This document shows, piece after piece, positions 16,300 through 24,049 of a stretch of 64,000 nt of DNA. The notes under the pieces were generated by a model that saw nothing but the letters and a program-made list of their open reading frames with translations, searched no databases and was not told the origin of the DNA. Location of the stretch: the NCBI GenBank assembly GCA_029973955.1, contig JARKQJ010000170.1:1-64000 (forward strand), written 5' to 3'. The translations under genes and the position numbers were made by a program. Each line of letters opens with the position of its first letter. Within the stretch, counting starts at the first letter, position 1. This DNA is from Paludibaculum sp. (GTDB lineage: Bacteria; Acidobacteriota; Terriglobia; Bryobacterales; Bryobacteraceae).

Positions 16300-16581
16300 A
16301 TGTCTGATGTCATTATCCGTATTTGGCAGTTTGAGAGAGCTCCCCAAGAGTTACGCGCTTTGGCTTCCGAGTTGCCGAATGCACGCTGGGTCATCCAGAT
16401 CCCTATCTCGCTGTACGGGGAGGATCTCGATGAGGCGATCCGGCTTCGCGCAGGTGTAGGCCCGCTGCAGAGGGTAGAGACCTTGCAGGGCGACATCGTT
16501 TACTTTGGCGCGTCGGAACTTGCGCCCGTGATGGCCACCGTTTTGGCGGCCAATGATCGACCGAACACCCCTCAGCCCTAG
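16300..16581 (+). CDS. hypothetical small protein
   Basis: A 93-aa protein (MSDVIIRIWQFERAPQELRALA...) that I do not recognise. It has no signal peptide, membrane helix or Cys motif; the pattern of hydrophobic residues suggests a compact alpha/beta fold. The frame extends upstream to 16270, but the ATG at 16300 gives the more natural protein. It stands alone between the two-domain secreted protein and the polysaccharide locus. Coding status rests on composition and length only. Confidence 0.5.
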   Translation: MSDVIIRIWQFERAPQELRALASELPNARWVIQIPISLYGEDLDEAIRLRAGVGPLQRVETLQGDIVYFGASELAPVMATVLAANDRPNTPQP

Positions 16582-16663
16582 CGTGGCGGGGCATGATTCC
16601 CGCCCCAACCTGACCATCGCCCCACACCCTCTCACAGGCGACCCCTGCACCTAATGCAACCTA

Positions 16664-16678
16664 CTGAAATGCTTTCAG
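16664..16678. promoter_or_regulatory. perfect palindrome, possible operator
   Basis: CTGAAA-TGC-TTTCAG is a perfect 6-3-6 inverted repeat in the AT-richer gap before the polysaccharide locus, about 150 bases upstream of the candidate promoter. It could be a regulator site. There is no T-run, so it is not a terminator. Confidence 0.3.
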
Positions 16679-16824
16679 AAGAATGTAATATAGAGACTCC
16701 ATCTTCTACCGCAAAAACATAGCGAAGGGGAGGGGGATTCACGGCATTTTCATGGAACCAATAGTACTAATGGCATGAGTAAAAGGTCCCTGGCCACAAA
16801 TTCCAGGCAGCATCGAAAATCCTA

Positions 16825-16853
16825 TTGACTTGCGACCTGAGTTGGTGGATCAT
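16825..16853 (+). promoter_or_regulatory. candidate promoter for the polysaccharide locus
   Basis: TTGACT (16825-16830) and GATCAT (16848-16853) are 17 bases apart. The -35 box is close to consensus and the -10 box matches four of six bases. It would give a leader of about 135 bases before the antiterminator ATG at 16994. Confidence 0.35.
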
Positions 16854-16993
16854 GGTTCAACGCAGTATGTAGGTGTTTTCACCAACACTGAGCTACGTGG
16901 GTAGTATCCCTCATAGCGAATCAAACAGTGGATGGCATCTGTAAGGGGCATGCCGGAGGTTCGTTCAGAACCTCAAGAATCGGAGGCGACATA

Positions 16994-17557
16994 ATGCCCA
17001 ATCCTCAATACCAGGCTTGGTACGCACTGCGTGTACGATCTCGGCATGAGAACACAGTGCGTACTCAGTTGGTCGCCAAACAACACGAAGTATTCCTACC
17101 GTCGTACAACGCCCGGCACAAGTGGGCTGACCGTTGGAAGACGATCGCCCTGCCCCTCTTTCCGGGGTATGTTTTCTGCCGTTTTGACGCTGCACTCCGC
17201 ACATCGGTGCTGACAACTTCCGGGGTAATTGACGTGGTACGGGCTGGATCTCAGCCTGTTCCGGTCGATGACTCGGAGATTGAAGCGATCCGGATAGCGG
17301 TGAATTCTCCCCTGTTTACTGAACCTTACGCTGGCTTGATCAAAGGACAGGGTGTCCTGGTCACTGGGGGCCCGCTGGCTGGACTCACTGGACACCTTGT
17401 TGAAGTCCGCAAGAACCTGCGCCTGGTTCTCTCGGTAGAACTACTGAATCGCTCCGTGTTGGTCGAGATCGACCGTGAGTGGGTGGCACCGCGTGCGCCC
17501 GTTCGCCGCCTCGATTGCCGGCCCGAATCTGTCATACAGAACTCCCGAATCGCCTGA
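16994..17557 (+). CDS. NusG-like specialised antitermination factor (UpxY/LoaP/RfaH type)
   Basis: A 187-aa NusG paralog. The NGN domain (about 8-110) shows WYALRVRSRHENTVRTQL, VFLPSYNARHKWADRWK and PLFPGYVFCRF, all typical of NusG-like factors dedicated to long surface-polysaccharide operons. The C-terminal KOW domain (about 120-170) contains GQGVLVTGGPLAGLTG. It binds RNA polymerase to let it read through terminators in the locus. The ATG at 16994 has a clear GGAGG 7 bases upstream (16982-16986), while the longer frame does not. It is the first gene of the locus, the usual place for UpxY-type regulators. Confidence 0.9.
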   Translation: MPNPQYQAWYALRVRSRHENTVRTQLVAKQHEVFLPSYNARHKWADRWKTIALPLFPGYVFCRFDAALRTSVLTTSGVIDVVRAGSQPVPVDDSEIEAIRIAVNSPLFTEPYAGLIKGQGVLVTGGPLAGLTGHLVEVRKNLRLVLSVELLNRSVLVEIDREWVAPRAPVRRLDCRPESVIQNSRIA

Positions 17558-17883
17558 GAACAATCAGGAAGTGCGGGTAGCAGCCTGGTGTCCGTTTTGC
17601 AACTGGGGCAAATGGACTACGCGATCTGGTCTGCGGTGTGTTGCCGTGTGAGGCGGAGCCGTATCCACGCGCTCCTGACAATTCCACCGCGCCGATAAAA
17701 GGTCAATGGCAGTTCAAAATACCACCCGACGCTGAGGGCACCGTGCAGGCTGGTTCTGTGTCCGGTTTTCCACTGGAACGGGCTCCTCCTCCGCCTGTTT
17801 TCTGGTGGAATACGGCGGGGCTCCCGAGCTCCGCCGCACGGCACTTTGTGCCATCTATATCTGGTCACTGAACTGAAATAATA
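17558..17883. other. gap between antiterminator and epimerase, IS-derived sequence
   Basis: A 326-base stretch without a supported gene. Short frames exist on both strands but look like translations of transposon-end sequence. It contains two related direct repeats described as a mobile-element scar. About 15 bases before the epimerase ATG there is no strong ribosome binding site. Confidence 0.5.
17589..17776. mobile_element. probable remnant of an IS21-like element end
   Basis: Two similar direct repeats, TGTCCGTTTTGCAACTGG (17589-17606) and TGTCCGGTTTTCCACTGG (17759-17776), lie about 150 bases apart. Repeats starting TGT and containing a TTTT...CACTGG core, in several copies, are characteristic of IS21-family ends. 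No istA or istB gene remains. The stretch therefore looks like a leftover end. The assignment is by resemblance only. Confidence 0.4.
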
Positions 17884-18867
17884 ATGCGGTATCTAATCAC
17901 TGGCGGAGCGGGCTTTATCGGAACGCACCTGGTGCGGAGGCTCCGATTGGATCCCACGGCAGAGGTGTTTGTCCTGGACAATCTGCGGCGGCCCTGTTGC
18001 TTGCCGGAGATCCCTTCCTTGTTCATTGAAGGCGACATCCGCGACCGTGACACAGTTGCCGGCGCCATGAGCGGCGTGGACGTGGTGGTGCATCTTGCGG
18101 CGCAATCGAATGTGATGGGCGCGGAAGCAGATCGCGATTACTCCTTCTCAACCAACGTGATAGGGACTTTTCGACTGCTGGAAGCAGCCAAGTCCGCCGG
18201 AGTGTCGCGGTTCGTCTTCGCCTCCTCGCGGGAGGTGTACGGGGAGCAGGAAGACCTGCCGGTGGCCGAATGTGCCCCAACCTGCGCCAAGAACTATTAC
18301 GGCGCCAGCAAACTGGCGGCGGAAGCCTACTGCCGCGTCTTCTCCGTCGATGGTCTGCCGGTCACCATTCTGCGGCTGGCCAACGTCTATGGACCCGGCG
18401 ATCGGGATCGGGTGATCCCGCTGTTCCTGTCCGCCGCACTCCGGGGGGAACCGCTGATTCTCTACGGCGGGCGGCAAGTGATCGACTTCCTCTGGATCGA
18501 TGATGCGGTGGACGCTCTCCTGCGCGCCGCGCGCCCTGATGCGCCGGCCGGACCGGTGAACATTGGCAGCGGTTGCGGCGTCACGGTGCGCCAGCTGGCT
18601 GAAATTATCCACGGGCAGATCTCCGGCGGCGTGCGAATGATCCAGATGCCGCCGCGTCCTCAGGAAGTCACCGGATTCGTCGCAGACATCAACCTCGCTT
18701 TGCGTTACGGTCTCCTGGCGCAGCCCCACCCGCCACTGCGGCACCTGCCCAAGGTGCTGGAGGAACTGCGGGCGGAACTCGTTCCCTGGAAAACTACTCG
18801 CCCTGCCGGCAGTCATCCCGCGGGCGCCAGATCGGATTCCTTATCGACGGTCGGGCGACGCTCGTGA
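17884..18867 (+). CDS. NAD-dependent sugar epimerase/dehydratase (GalE-like)
   Basis: A 327-aa extended SDR. The NAD-binding GGAGFIG motif is near residues 7-13, DIRDRDTV near 51, the catalytic Ser in FASSREVYGE near 122, and YxxxK as YGASK near 141. Such enzymes epimerise or dehydrate UDP- or GDP-sugars; the exact nucleotide sugar cannot be read from sequence. The C-terminal 30 residues are low complexity and may be a loose tail. It is the first structural gene of the polysaccharide locus after the IS scar. Confidence 0.85.
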   Translation: MRYLITGGAGFIGTHLVRRLRLDPTAEVFVLDNLRRPCCLPEIPSLFIEGDIRDRDTVAGAMSGVDVVVHLAAQSNVMGAEADRDYSFSTNVIGTFRLLEAAKSAGVSRFVFASSREVYGEQEDLPVAECAPTCAKNYYGASKLAAEAYCRVFSVDGLPVTILRLANVYGPGDRDRVIPLFLSAALRGEPLILYGGRQVIDFLWIDDAVDALLRAARPDAPAGPVNIGSGCGVTVRQLAEIIHGQISGGVRMIQMPPRPQEVTGFVADINLALRYGLLAQPHPPLRHLPKVLEELRAELVPWKTTRPAGSHPAGARSDSLSTVGRRS

Positions 18868-18906
18868 TCCCGTCGTCCTAATGACTCCCACGGAGCAACA
18901 CGTAGT

Positions 18907-19179
18907 ATGGCAATGCTCAGACGCAGATCCCGATTGCTCACCGTCCGCCTCTCATCCGACGAATACGAGCGCCTTAAGAGTCTCTCCGCCCAGGAAGAAG
19001 CGCGCAGTTTATCTGATTTCGCGCGCGAGGCGATCCTGCAGAAAATCAACGCCAGCAGGACGCCGCAAGCCTCGCTCGCCGGTGACTTAAATGTGCTGGG
19101 CGCCCGGTTGGAGCAGGTTGACGACGCCATTAAGAGCCTGAGCGGTTGTATCGAACGGGTGCTGGGCAGGAATTCGTAG
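18907..19179 (+). CDS. ribbon-helix-helix DNA-binding protein
   Basis: A 90-aa protein. The N-terminal 45 residues (RRRSRLLTVRLSSDEYERLKSL, SLSDFAREAILQKI) are a typical ribbon-helix-helix domain of the CopG/MobC type. The C-terminal part (LGARLEQVDDAIKSLSGCIERVL) is a short coiled-coil-like helix. It could repress the locus or be a stray mobilisation-type protein left by the IS event upstream. It sits 39 bases after the epimerase and 69 bases before the first secreted protein. Confidence 0.75.
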   Translation: MAMLRRRSRLLTVRLSSDEYERLKSLSAQEEARSLSDFAREAILQKINASRTPQASLAGDLNVLGARLEQVDDAIKSLSGCIERVLGRNS

Positions 19180-19248
19180 ATTTCGTAGTGCTTGACGCGG
19201 ACCGGCTGCCTGGGAATGCACGCTGGTGTGCGGAAGGATAGCCCGCCT

Positions 19249-19857
19249 ATGTTGACGAGTCTGCAAATCCATCGACAGGCTTACCCTGTCTGTTCACTCA
19301 TCCTCACCTTCTGTCTGGTTCACTCCCCCGTTTTGAGTCAGACAGCCGGATTTCTCCATGTAGTCCCGACCGAAGGAGAAGGGGCCTTCAACGCAATGCG
19401 TACGGGCTACGTGCACCCGCCCGTGGTCCGCGTCACCGACGAGACCGGCAAAGCCGTGGTCGGCGCTGAAGTGATCTTCTCGTTTCCAGCGGTGGGCGCC
19501 GGCGCCATTCTGCCGGGCGGCGGCCAGAGCTTGAAAGCCGAAACCGATGCCGCGGGCCTGGCACGCTGCCCCACTTACAAGCCGAACACGGAGGAAGGCC
19601 GCTTCCGCATCAAGGTGACGGCCAACTATCAGGGAAAGACGGGCACCTTCGTGATCAACCAGAGCAACACTCGCGCCGGTTCGACGCCGGCTGGTGAACA
19701 GAAGTCTAGTAAGAAGTATTGGATCTGGGCTCTCGTTGCCGGGGGCGCCGCAGCCGGGATCGTCGTCGCCACCACCGGCTCTTCCTCTTCCTCTTCCCCC
19801 ACCGTACCGCCCACTACCTTGAGCGCCGGCGCCATCACAGTAGGAGGACCGAGATGA
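19249..19857 (+). CDS. exported Ig-like domain protein with C-terminal membrane anchor
   Basis: A 202-aa protein. An N-terminal hydrophobic export signal (VCSLILTFCLVHSPVLSQ) is followed by a Big-1/carboxypeptidase-regulatory-like beta domain (about 35-125; PVVRVTDETGKAVVGAEVIFSFP, KAETDAAGLARCPTYKPN). A Lys-rich stop and one membrane helix (IWALVAGGAAAGIVVATT) lie near 155-175. The tail is Ser/Pro/Thr-rich. It may be a cell-envelope accessory of the polysaccharide machinery. A TTG start at 19192 is possible, but the ATG at 19249 places the signal correctly. The stop overlaps the next start (ATGA). Confidence 0.75.
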   Translation: MLTSLQIHRQAYPVCSLILTFCLVHSPVLSQTAGFLHVVPTEGEGAFNAMRTGYVHPPVVRVTDETGKAVVGAEVIFSFPAVGAGAILPGGGQSLKAETDAAGLARCPTYKPNTEEGRFRIKVTANYQGKTGTFVINQSNTRAGSTPAGEQKSSKKYWIWALVAGGAAAGIVVATTGSSSSSSPTVPPTTLSAGAITVGGPR

Positions 19858-20858
19858 GAGTTCCGATGCTCGTGTTCGCCACAGCCATGCTGGCAGGCCT
19901 GTGCCTGCCCCTCGATGCGCAGTCCGCATTCCGCGCCCCCGTCAGCGGTTACATCCTCGATGCCCAAATCCAGGCGATCCGCCCCATTCAGGGCTTCCCC
20001 GGTTCGGCCGTCTTTGGCGAGCCGCTGGATTTGCCCGCGCCCATCTCCGCGGTGACCGTTGCTGAATCCGGGGCCTTCGCACTCGCCACCACCGGCGGCG
20101 ATGCCGAGGGCCTGCTACTGATTCGGGGCTTGCGTGGAGGAGTTCCGCGGGCGGCGCCGGTCGATGGCGTAATCGCTGGAGTCGAACTGATTGCCATCAG
20201 TTCGGATGGTTCGACCGCGGTATTGCTGTCGCGCCGTACGCCATGCCTCCAATTCCTGACCGGCCTGCCCGACCAGCCTTCGCCGCAAGCCCCGATCGCA
20301 CTGACGGACCTCTCCGGCAGGATCACGGCCCTCGCGGTTTCCTCCAGCGGCCATCAGGCCGCGCTGGCCGCCACCCTCGACCAAACCGGCGCCATCTATC
20401 AGGTGGATGCGGTGCCGGGCTCGGCGCTGCGCAGCGTGGCGACGCCGCAGCATCCGGTCAACGTGTTCTACGTCAACCAGGATCGAGACCTCATCTACCT
20501 GGATGCCGGCGCTTCACGACTGGTTTTGCTCCGGAATGCCGGCGGCAGCCGCGAACAACAGGTTCTGCTCTCTTCGGAACAGGGGCTCCAGGCGCCCTCC
20601 TCAATTTCGGTTTCGGGCTCCAGGCTCTGGCTGGCCGACACCCGAATTCAGGATTCCATCTCCACCGGACACCTCATCGTTCTCGATCTCGAGAGCGCCC
20701 AGGTGACCTCCGAAAAAGATCTCAGCATTGTGCCAGACCGGCTCCAGACTCTGGGCAGCCCCGGCGTGTTCGCGCTCAACGCCCTCCAGAACGGGCCGGT
20801 CTACCTGCTCTCATCAGCCGACTCATCGGTTGCCTTTGTCCCGTCCATCGTGCGGTGA
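19854..20858 (+). CDS. secreted beta-propeller-like protein
   Basis: A 334-aa protein with a signal peptide (MRVPMLVFATAMLAGLCLPLDAQ). Repeated segments of about 45 residues resemble beta-propeller blades (ISAVTVAESGAFALAT, VELIAISSDGSTAVLL, ITALAVSSSGHQAALAA, NVFYVNQDRDLIYLD). No catalytic motif is seen, so a binding or scaffold role in the envelope is likely. The ATG at 19854 has AGGAGG at 19842-19847 and overlaps the previous stop. It is followed 7 bases later by the choice-of-anchor-D protein, so the three exported proteins form one translational group. Confidence 0.75.
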   Translation: MRVPMLVFATAMLAGLCLPLDAQSAFRAPVSGYILDAQIQAIRPIQGFPGSAVFGEPLDLPAPISAVTVAESGAFALATTGGDAEGLLLIRGLRGGVPRAAPVDGVIAGVELIAISSDGSTAVLLSRRTPCLQFLTGLPDQPSPQAPIALTDLSGRITALAVSSSGHQAALAATLDQTGAIYQVDAVPGSALRSVATPQHPVNVFYVNQDRDLIYLDAGASRLVLLRNAGGSREQQVLLSSEQGLQAPSSISVSGSRLWLADTRIQDSISTGHLIVLDLESAQVTSEKDLSIVPDRLQTLGSPGVFALNALQNGPVYLLSSADSSVAFVPSIVR

Positions 20859-20865
20859 ACCAATC

Positions 20866-22989
20866 ATGCGTCCAGGTTTTGTAAATCCCTGCGTGCTCCT
20901 CTTCTCGTTGGCGTCGCTGTGCTCCGCCCAGGCGCCAAACCTCACTTTCGGCTACCGCGGACCGGGCGATGCCACCATCCTCGCCATCGGAGCCAACGGC
21001 ACACTGACACTGCCTGCCACTCAGGCCGGCGCGACAACACTGGTGCAGTTCTACATCAACAACGCCGGAACATCCGCTGTGAACGTCTCCGGAGCCTCGT
21101 CGTCAAACCCGATCATCAGCGTCTTTCCCAGCACCCTCAACATCGGCGCCAATCAGACCGGAGTACTCAGCATCTCGTTCCAGCCGAAGTCAGCCGGAGT
21201 GGTTACGTCCACGATGAGATTCCAGGTGGGGGATAGCACGGCATACACTTTCACCCTCACCGGCACGGGAATCGCGCCGCAATTCGTACTCAGCTACCTC
21301 CTACTACCCGACGGAAACCAGACGCCCATCTCCGAGGGCGGCGAGATCGTCTTCCGCCAGACGCCGGTGTCGCAATCAGCCACGGCTAGCTTCATTGTTT
21401 CCAACCAGGGCACTGGCGCCGGCAGCATCACCGCTGTCTCCATCTCCGGCACTGGCTTCCGTCTCACCGGACTCCCGCTGCTGCCGGCCACCGTGAGCGC
21501 CGGCACCACCATGCAATTCAACGTCGTCTTCTCCCCGCTCCAGAACATTCCTTATGAGGGGTCGCTCCAGATTACGGCGGGAGGCACCACAGTTACCATG
21601 CGGCTGACGGGGCAAGGTTCCTCCTCGTCCTTCTCCTATCAGTTCACCCTGGGCTCCTCCACATCTCCCATTGCGCCGAACGGAACCATCGCATTTGGGC
21701 AGACTCCACTCAACACTCCGGTCTCCGCCACAATGCAGGTGCAGAATACCGGCAACGCCACAGGGACCATCAGTGCAGTCACGATCGTCGGAAGTGGATT
21801 TGCGCTCAGCAACCTGGTTCCGCTGCCGGCCTCGCTCACGCCTGGCTCCACTCTCGTCTTCACCGTGACTCTCAACCCTACCGTGCCGGGCCCGCTTACT
21901 GGCCGTCTGGTGATTGATGGGGTGACGTTCGACCTGACCGGCACGGGCACTGGAGCGCAATTGGCGATGAGATTCACGGTGGGCGACTCCACTACGACCT
22001 TGACCAATGGCGGCACAGCCAACTTCCCCAATGCCGTTGCGGGCACCAAAGTGGACGCCGCCATCGTCATCGGCAACACCGGCAACTCCGCCGCCACTAT
22101 CAACAACGTCAGCCTCTCCGGGCGCTACTTCGGACTCACCGCACCGTCCCTACCGGCCCGCATCGACCCTGGCGCGGAGCTTTCGATTCCGGTTTCGTTT
22201 GAACCCACTGCGCTCGGCGTACTCACTGCCACATTGGGCATCGACACCATGGCCATCACCCTGCGCGGGATCGGCACTGCGCCGCCGAATCTGCCCGCCT
22301 ACTCATTCACAGGCGTCGGCGCCACGGCTCAACCGGCGGATCAGCCTGCAATCGGACTCACTCTCGACCAGCCCTACGACACCGAAATCACCGGCACTCT
22401 CAGGCTGACCTTCACCCCGGAATCCTTCGCCTCAGACCCGGCCATTCAGTTCTCCAGCGGAGGCACCTCCGTGAACTTCCGGATTCCGGCTAAAACCAAA
22501 GCGGCTGTCTTCAGCACCTCGGCCACCAGCATCCAGTTCCAGACCGGCACAGTGGCTGGGACCATCACTTTCACACCATCGTTCTTAACCGGTGAAGTCA
22601 GCATCACTCCCAACTCCCCGCCGGTCAAGACGGTACAGATTGCCGCCGCGGCGCCCGTGATCAGGAATCTCCAGATCGGTACGCGCACCGCCAACAGCAT
22701 CGAACTCCTTCTCAGCGGCTACAGCACGGCACGATCGCTCACTCAGATCAACCTTCAGTTCACCCCCGCGGCGGGCGCGAATCTGCAGACTACATCGCTC
22801 TCGCTGAACACGGAGTCCGCCTTCAACTCGTGGTATCAGACCTCGCCTTCTCAGGCGGTGGGCAGCCAGTTCACGGCGTCCATCACCATCCTTGTCAACG
22901 GCAGCTTGTCCGCCATCCAGTCGGTTTCCGCAACGGCAGTCAATGCTAGAGGATCATCCAGTGTCTCCAATACTGTGCCGCTCCAGTGA
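20866..22989 (+). CDS. secreted multi-domain protein with choice-of-anchor-D (ASH/HYDIN-like) repeats
   Basis: A 707-aa surface protein. The signal peptide is about residues 1-21 (CVLLFSLASLCSAQ). About four Ig-like repeats of roughly 120 residues follow. Each has a Gly-rich opening with Gly-x-Ile/Val-x-Phe-xx-Thr, then VxNxGTGxGxIxxVxISGxGFxL, then a VxFxP segment ending with LxGxG, the pattern of choice-of-anchor-D / ASH domains. The last 200 residues differ and lack the repeat. No sorting signal or outer-membrane anchor is visible. In this locus it probably acts at the cell surface together with the exported polymer; its role is inferred from position. Confidence 0.8.
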   Translation: MRPGFVNPCVLLFSLASLCSAQAPNLTFGYRGPGDATILAIGANGTLTLPATQAGATTLVQFYINNAGTSAVNVSGASSSNPIISVFPSTLNIGANQTGVLSISFQPKSAGVVTSTMRFQVGDSTAYTFTLTGTGIAPQFVLSYLLLPDGNQTPISEGGEIVFRQTPVSQSATASFIVSNQGTGAGSITAVSISGTGFRLTGLPLLPATVSAGTTMQFNVVFSPLQNIPYEGSLQITAGGTTVTMRLTGQGSSSSFSYQFTLGSSTSPIAPNGTIAFGQTPLNTPVSATMQVQNTGNATGTISAVTIVGSGFALSNLVPLPASLTPGSTLVFTVTLNPTVPGPLTGRLVIDGVTFDLTGTGTGAQLAMRFTVGDSTTTLTNGGTANFPNAVAGTKVDAAIVIGNTGNSAATINNVSLSGRYFGLTAPSLPARIDPGAELSIPVSFEPTALGVLTATLGIDTMAITLRGIGTAPPNLPAYSFTGVGATAQPADQPAIGLTLDQPYDTEITGTLRLTFTPESFASDPAIQFSSGGTSVNFRIPAKTKAAVFSTSATSIQFQTGTVAGTITFTPSFLTGEVSITPNSPPVKTVQIAAAAPVIRNLQIGTRTANSIELLLSGYSTARSLTQINLQFTPAAGANLQTTSLSLNTESAFNSWYQTSPSQAVGSQFTASITILVNGSLSAIQSVSATAVNARGSSSVSNTVPLQ

Positions 22990-22996
22990 AGACGTC

Positions 22997-23998
22997 ATGA
23001 ACAGAAAACCAATCACCTGCCTGCGCCTGCTCGTGCTCTGCTGCGTCGCGGCGCTGCTTTCCCCCGTGCCCCTTTCTGCGCAGAAGGAACCAGCCAAAAC
23101 CGCCGAACGCGCTCCCATCGTCCTTGGTCCTGACGATTCCATCCATGTCCTTGCATTGAACTGTGAGGAGATCAGCAAGGAGTGGCGCATCGGCCAGACC
23201 GGTGACGTCAACTTCCCGCTCATCGGACGGATTCGGTTGGCGGGCCTGACTCTGGAAGAAGCTGAGCAGGTCATCTCGAAGCAACTCAAGCGATACCTCA
23301 AAGACCCTCAAGTCACCGTCTACGCCGGGGAAGTCCGCAGTTCTCCCGTCACGGTCGCCGGTGCGGTGGATAAGCCGGGCCGTTACCAGATCTCCAGCGG
23401 CTCCACTCTCTTTGCCGTGCTCATTCAGGCGGGCGGCCCCAAGAACTCCGGCTCCACGGTCACGGTGAAACGCAGCCTCGCCCGCGGAAACCTGACCGGC
23501 CCCAACGTCAGAATCGACGGCGGCGGTGAGTTCGCGCTGGCCGAATTCGACATGAAGACGGTGCTGGACGGCCCGGAAGGGCCTGGTTCCAACGGCAATT
23601 TCAAGCTGGAACCCTTCGACATCGTCACGGTCGCACCTGCCGCCGCCGGCCGCTTCGTCCACATCACGGGAGAAGTTACGCGCCCCAGCCACGTGGAACT
23701 GGTGACTCAGGAGTCAGTCTCTCTCATGAAGCTCATTGCCATGGCGGGCGGGCTCACCCGTACCGCGTCCGCGAGCAAGACAATGATCATCCACGTCACT
23801 GACGATGGGGTGCAGACCTCAACCTCCGTCGTCGACGTCAAAAAGATTATGGACGGCAAGTCGAAGGATCTCGACCTGACCGCTGGCGACGTCGTCATGG
23901 TCCCGACCAGCAAAACCAAGACCGTGACCACGATGCTCACGGCCACAGCCATTACCGCTGGTTTGACCGCGGCCATCTATTCATTGATCCACTACTAG
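22997..23998 (+). CDS. Wza-type polysaccharide export outer-membrane protein
   Basis: A 333-aa exported protein. The signal peptide ends near SAQ (about residue 28) and lacks the lipobox cysteine found in E. coli Wza. A Poly_export domain (about 42-115; LGPDDSIHVLALN, GDVNFPLIGRIRLAGLTLEEAE) is followed by two SLBB domains (about 118-165, VTVAGAVDKPGRYQ, and 222-275, VHITGEVTRPSHVELV). A C-terminal hydrophobic helix (MLTATAITAGLTAAIYSLIHY) may act as the membrane segment. It forms the outer-membrane or periplasmic channel for export. The start at 22997 follows the previous stop by 7 bases; the tyrosine kinase gene is 51 bases downstream. Confidence 0.92.
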   Translation: MNRKPITCLRLLVLCCVAALLSPVPLSAQKEPAKTAERAPIVLGPDDSIHVLALNCEEISKEWRIGQTGDVNFPLIGRIRLAGLTLEEAEQVISKQLKRYLKDPQVTVYAGEVRSSPVTVAGAVDKPGRYQISSGSTLFAVLIQAGGPKNSGSTVTVKRSLARGNLTGPNVRIDGGGEFALAEFDMKTVLDGPEGPGSNGNFKLEPFDIVTVAPAAAGRFVHITGEVTRPSHVELVTQESVSLMKLIAMAGGLTRTASASKTMIIHVTDDGVQTSTSVVDVKKIMDGKSKDLDLTAGDVVMVPTSKTKTVTTMLTATAITAGLTAAIYSLIHY

Positions 23999-24049
23999 CG
24001 CCCTCTGCCGCCGCCTCGCGAAGGGCTGAAAAGAACTTAGGAGAAATCA

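Larger units (their letters stand above)
16582..16993 (+). other. AT-richer leader region before the polysaccharide locus
   Basis: A 412-base gap with lower GC than its surroundings and no supported gene. It holds a 15-base palindrome at 16664-16678, a candidate promoter at 16825-16853, and about 140 bases of possible leader ahead of the antiterminator gene. I looked for the enterobacterial ops/JUMPStart sequence and did not find a convincing match. Confidence 0.5.

Noticed and set aside
16853-16994. Search for an ops/JUMPStart antiterminator recruitment site before the NusG-like gene
   Set aside because: Only a weak partial match (GGGTAG near 16899) was found, and the element of this family in Acidobacteriota is not known to me.
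17638-17871. Short frames on both strands in the gap after the antiterminator gene
   Set aside because: They have no start signal or family resemblance and overlap the IS21-like end repeats, so they are probably translations of non-coding transposon ends.
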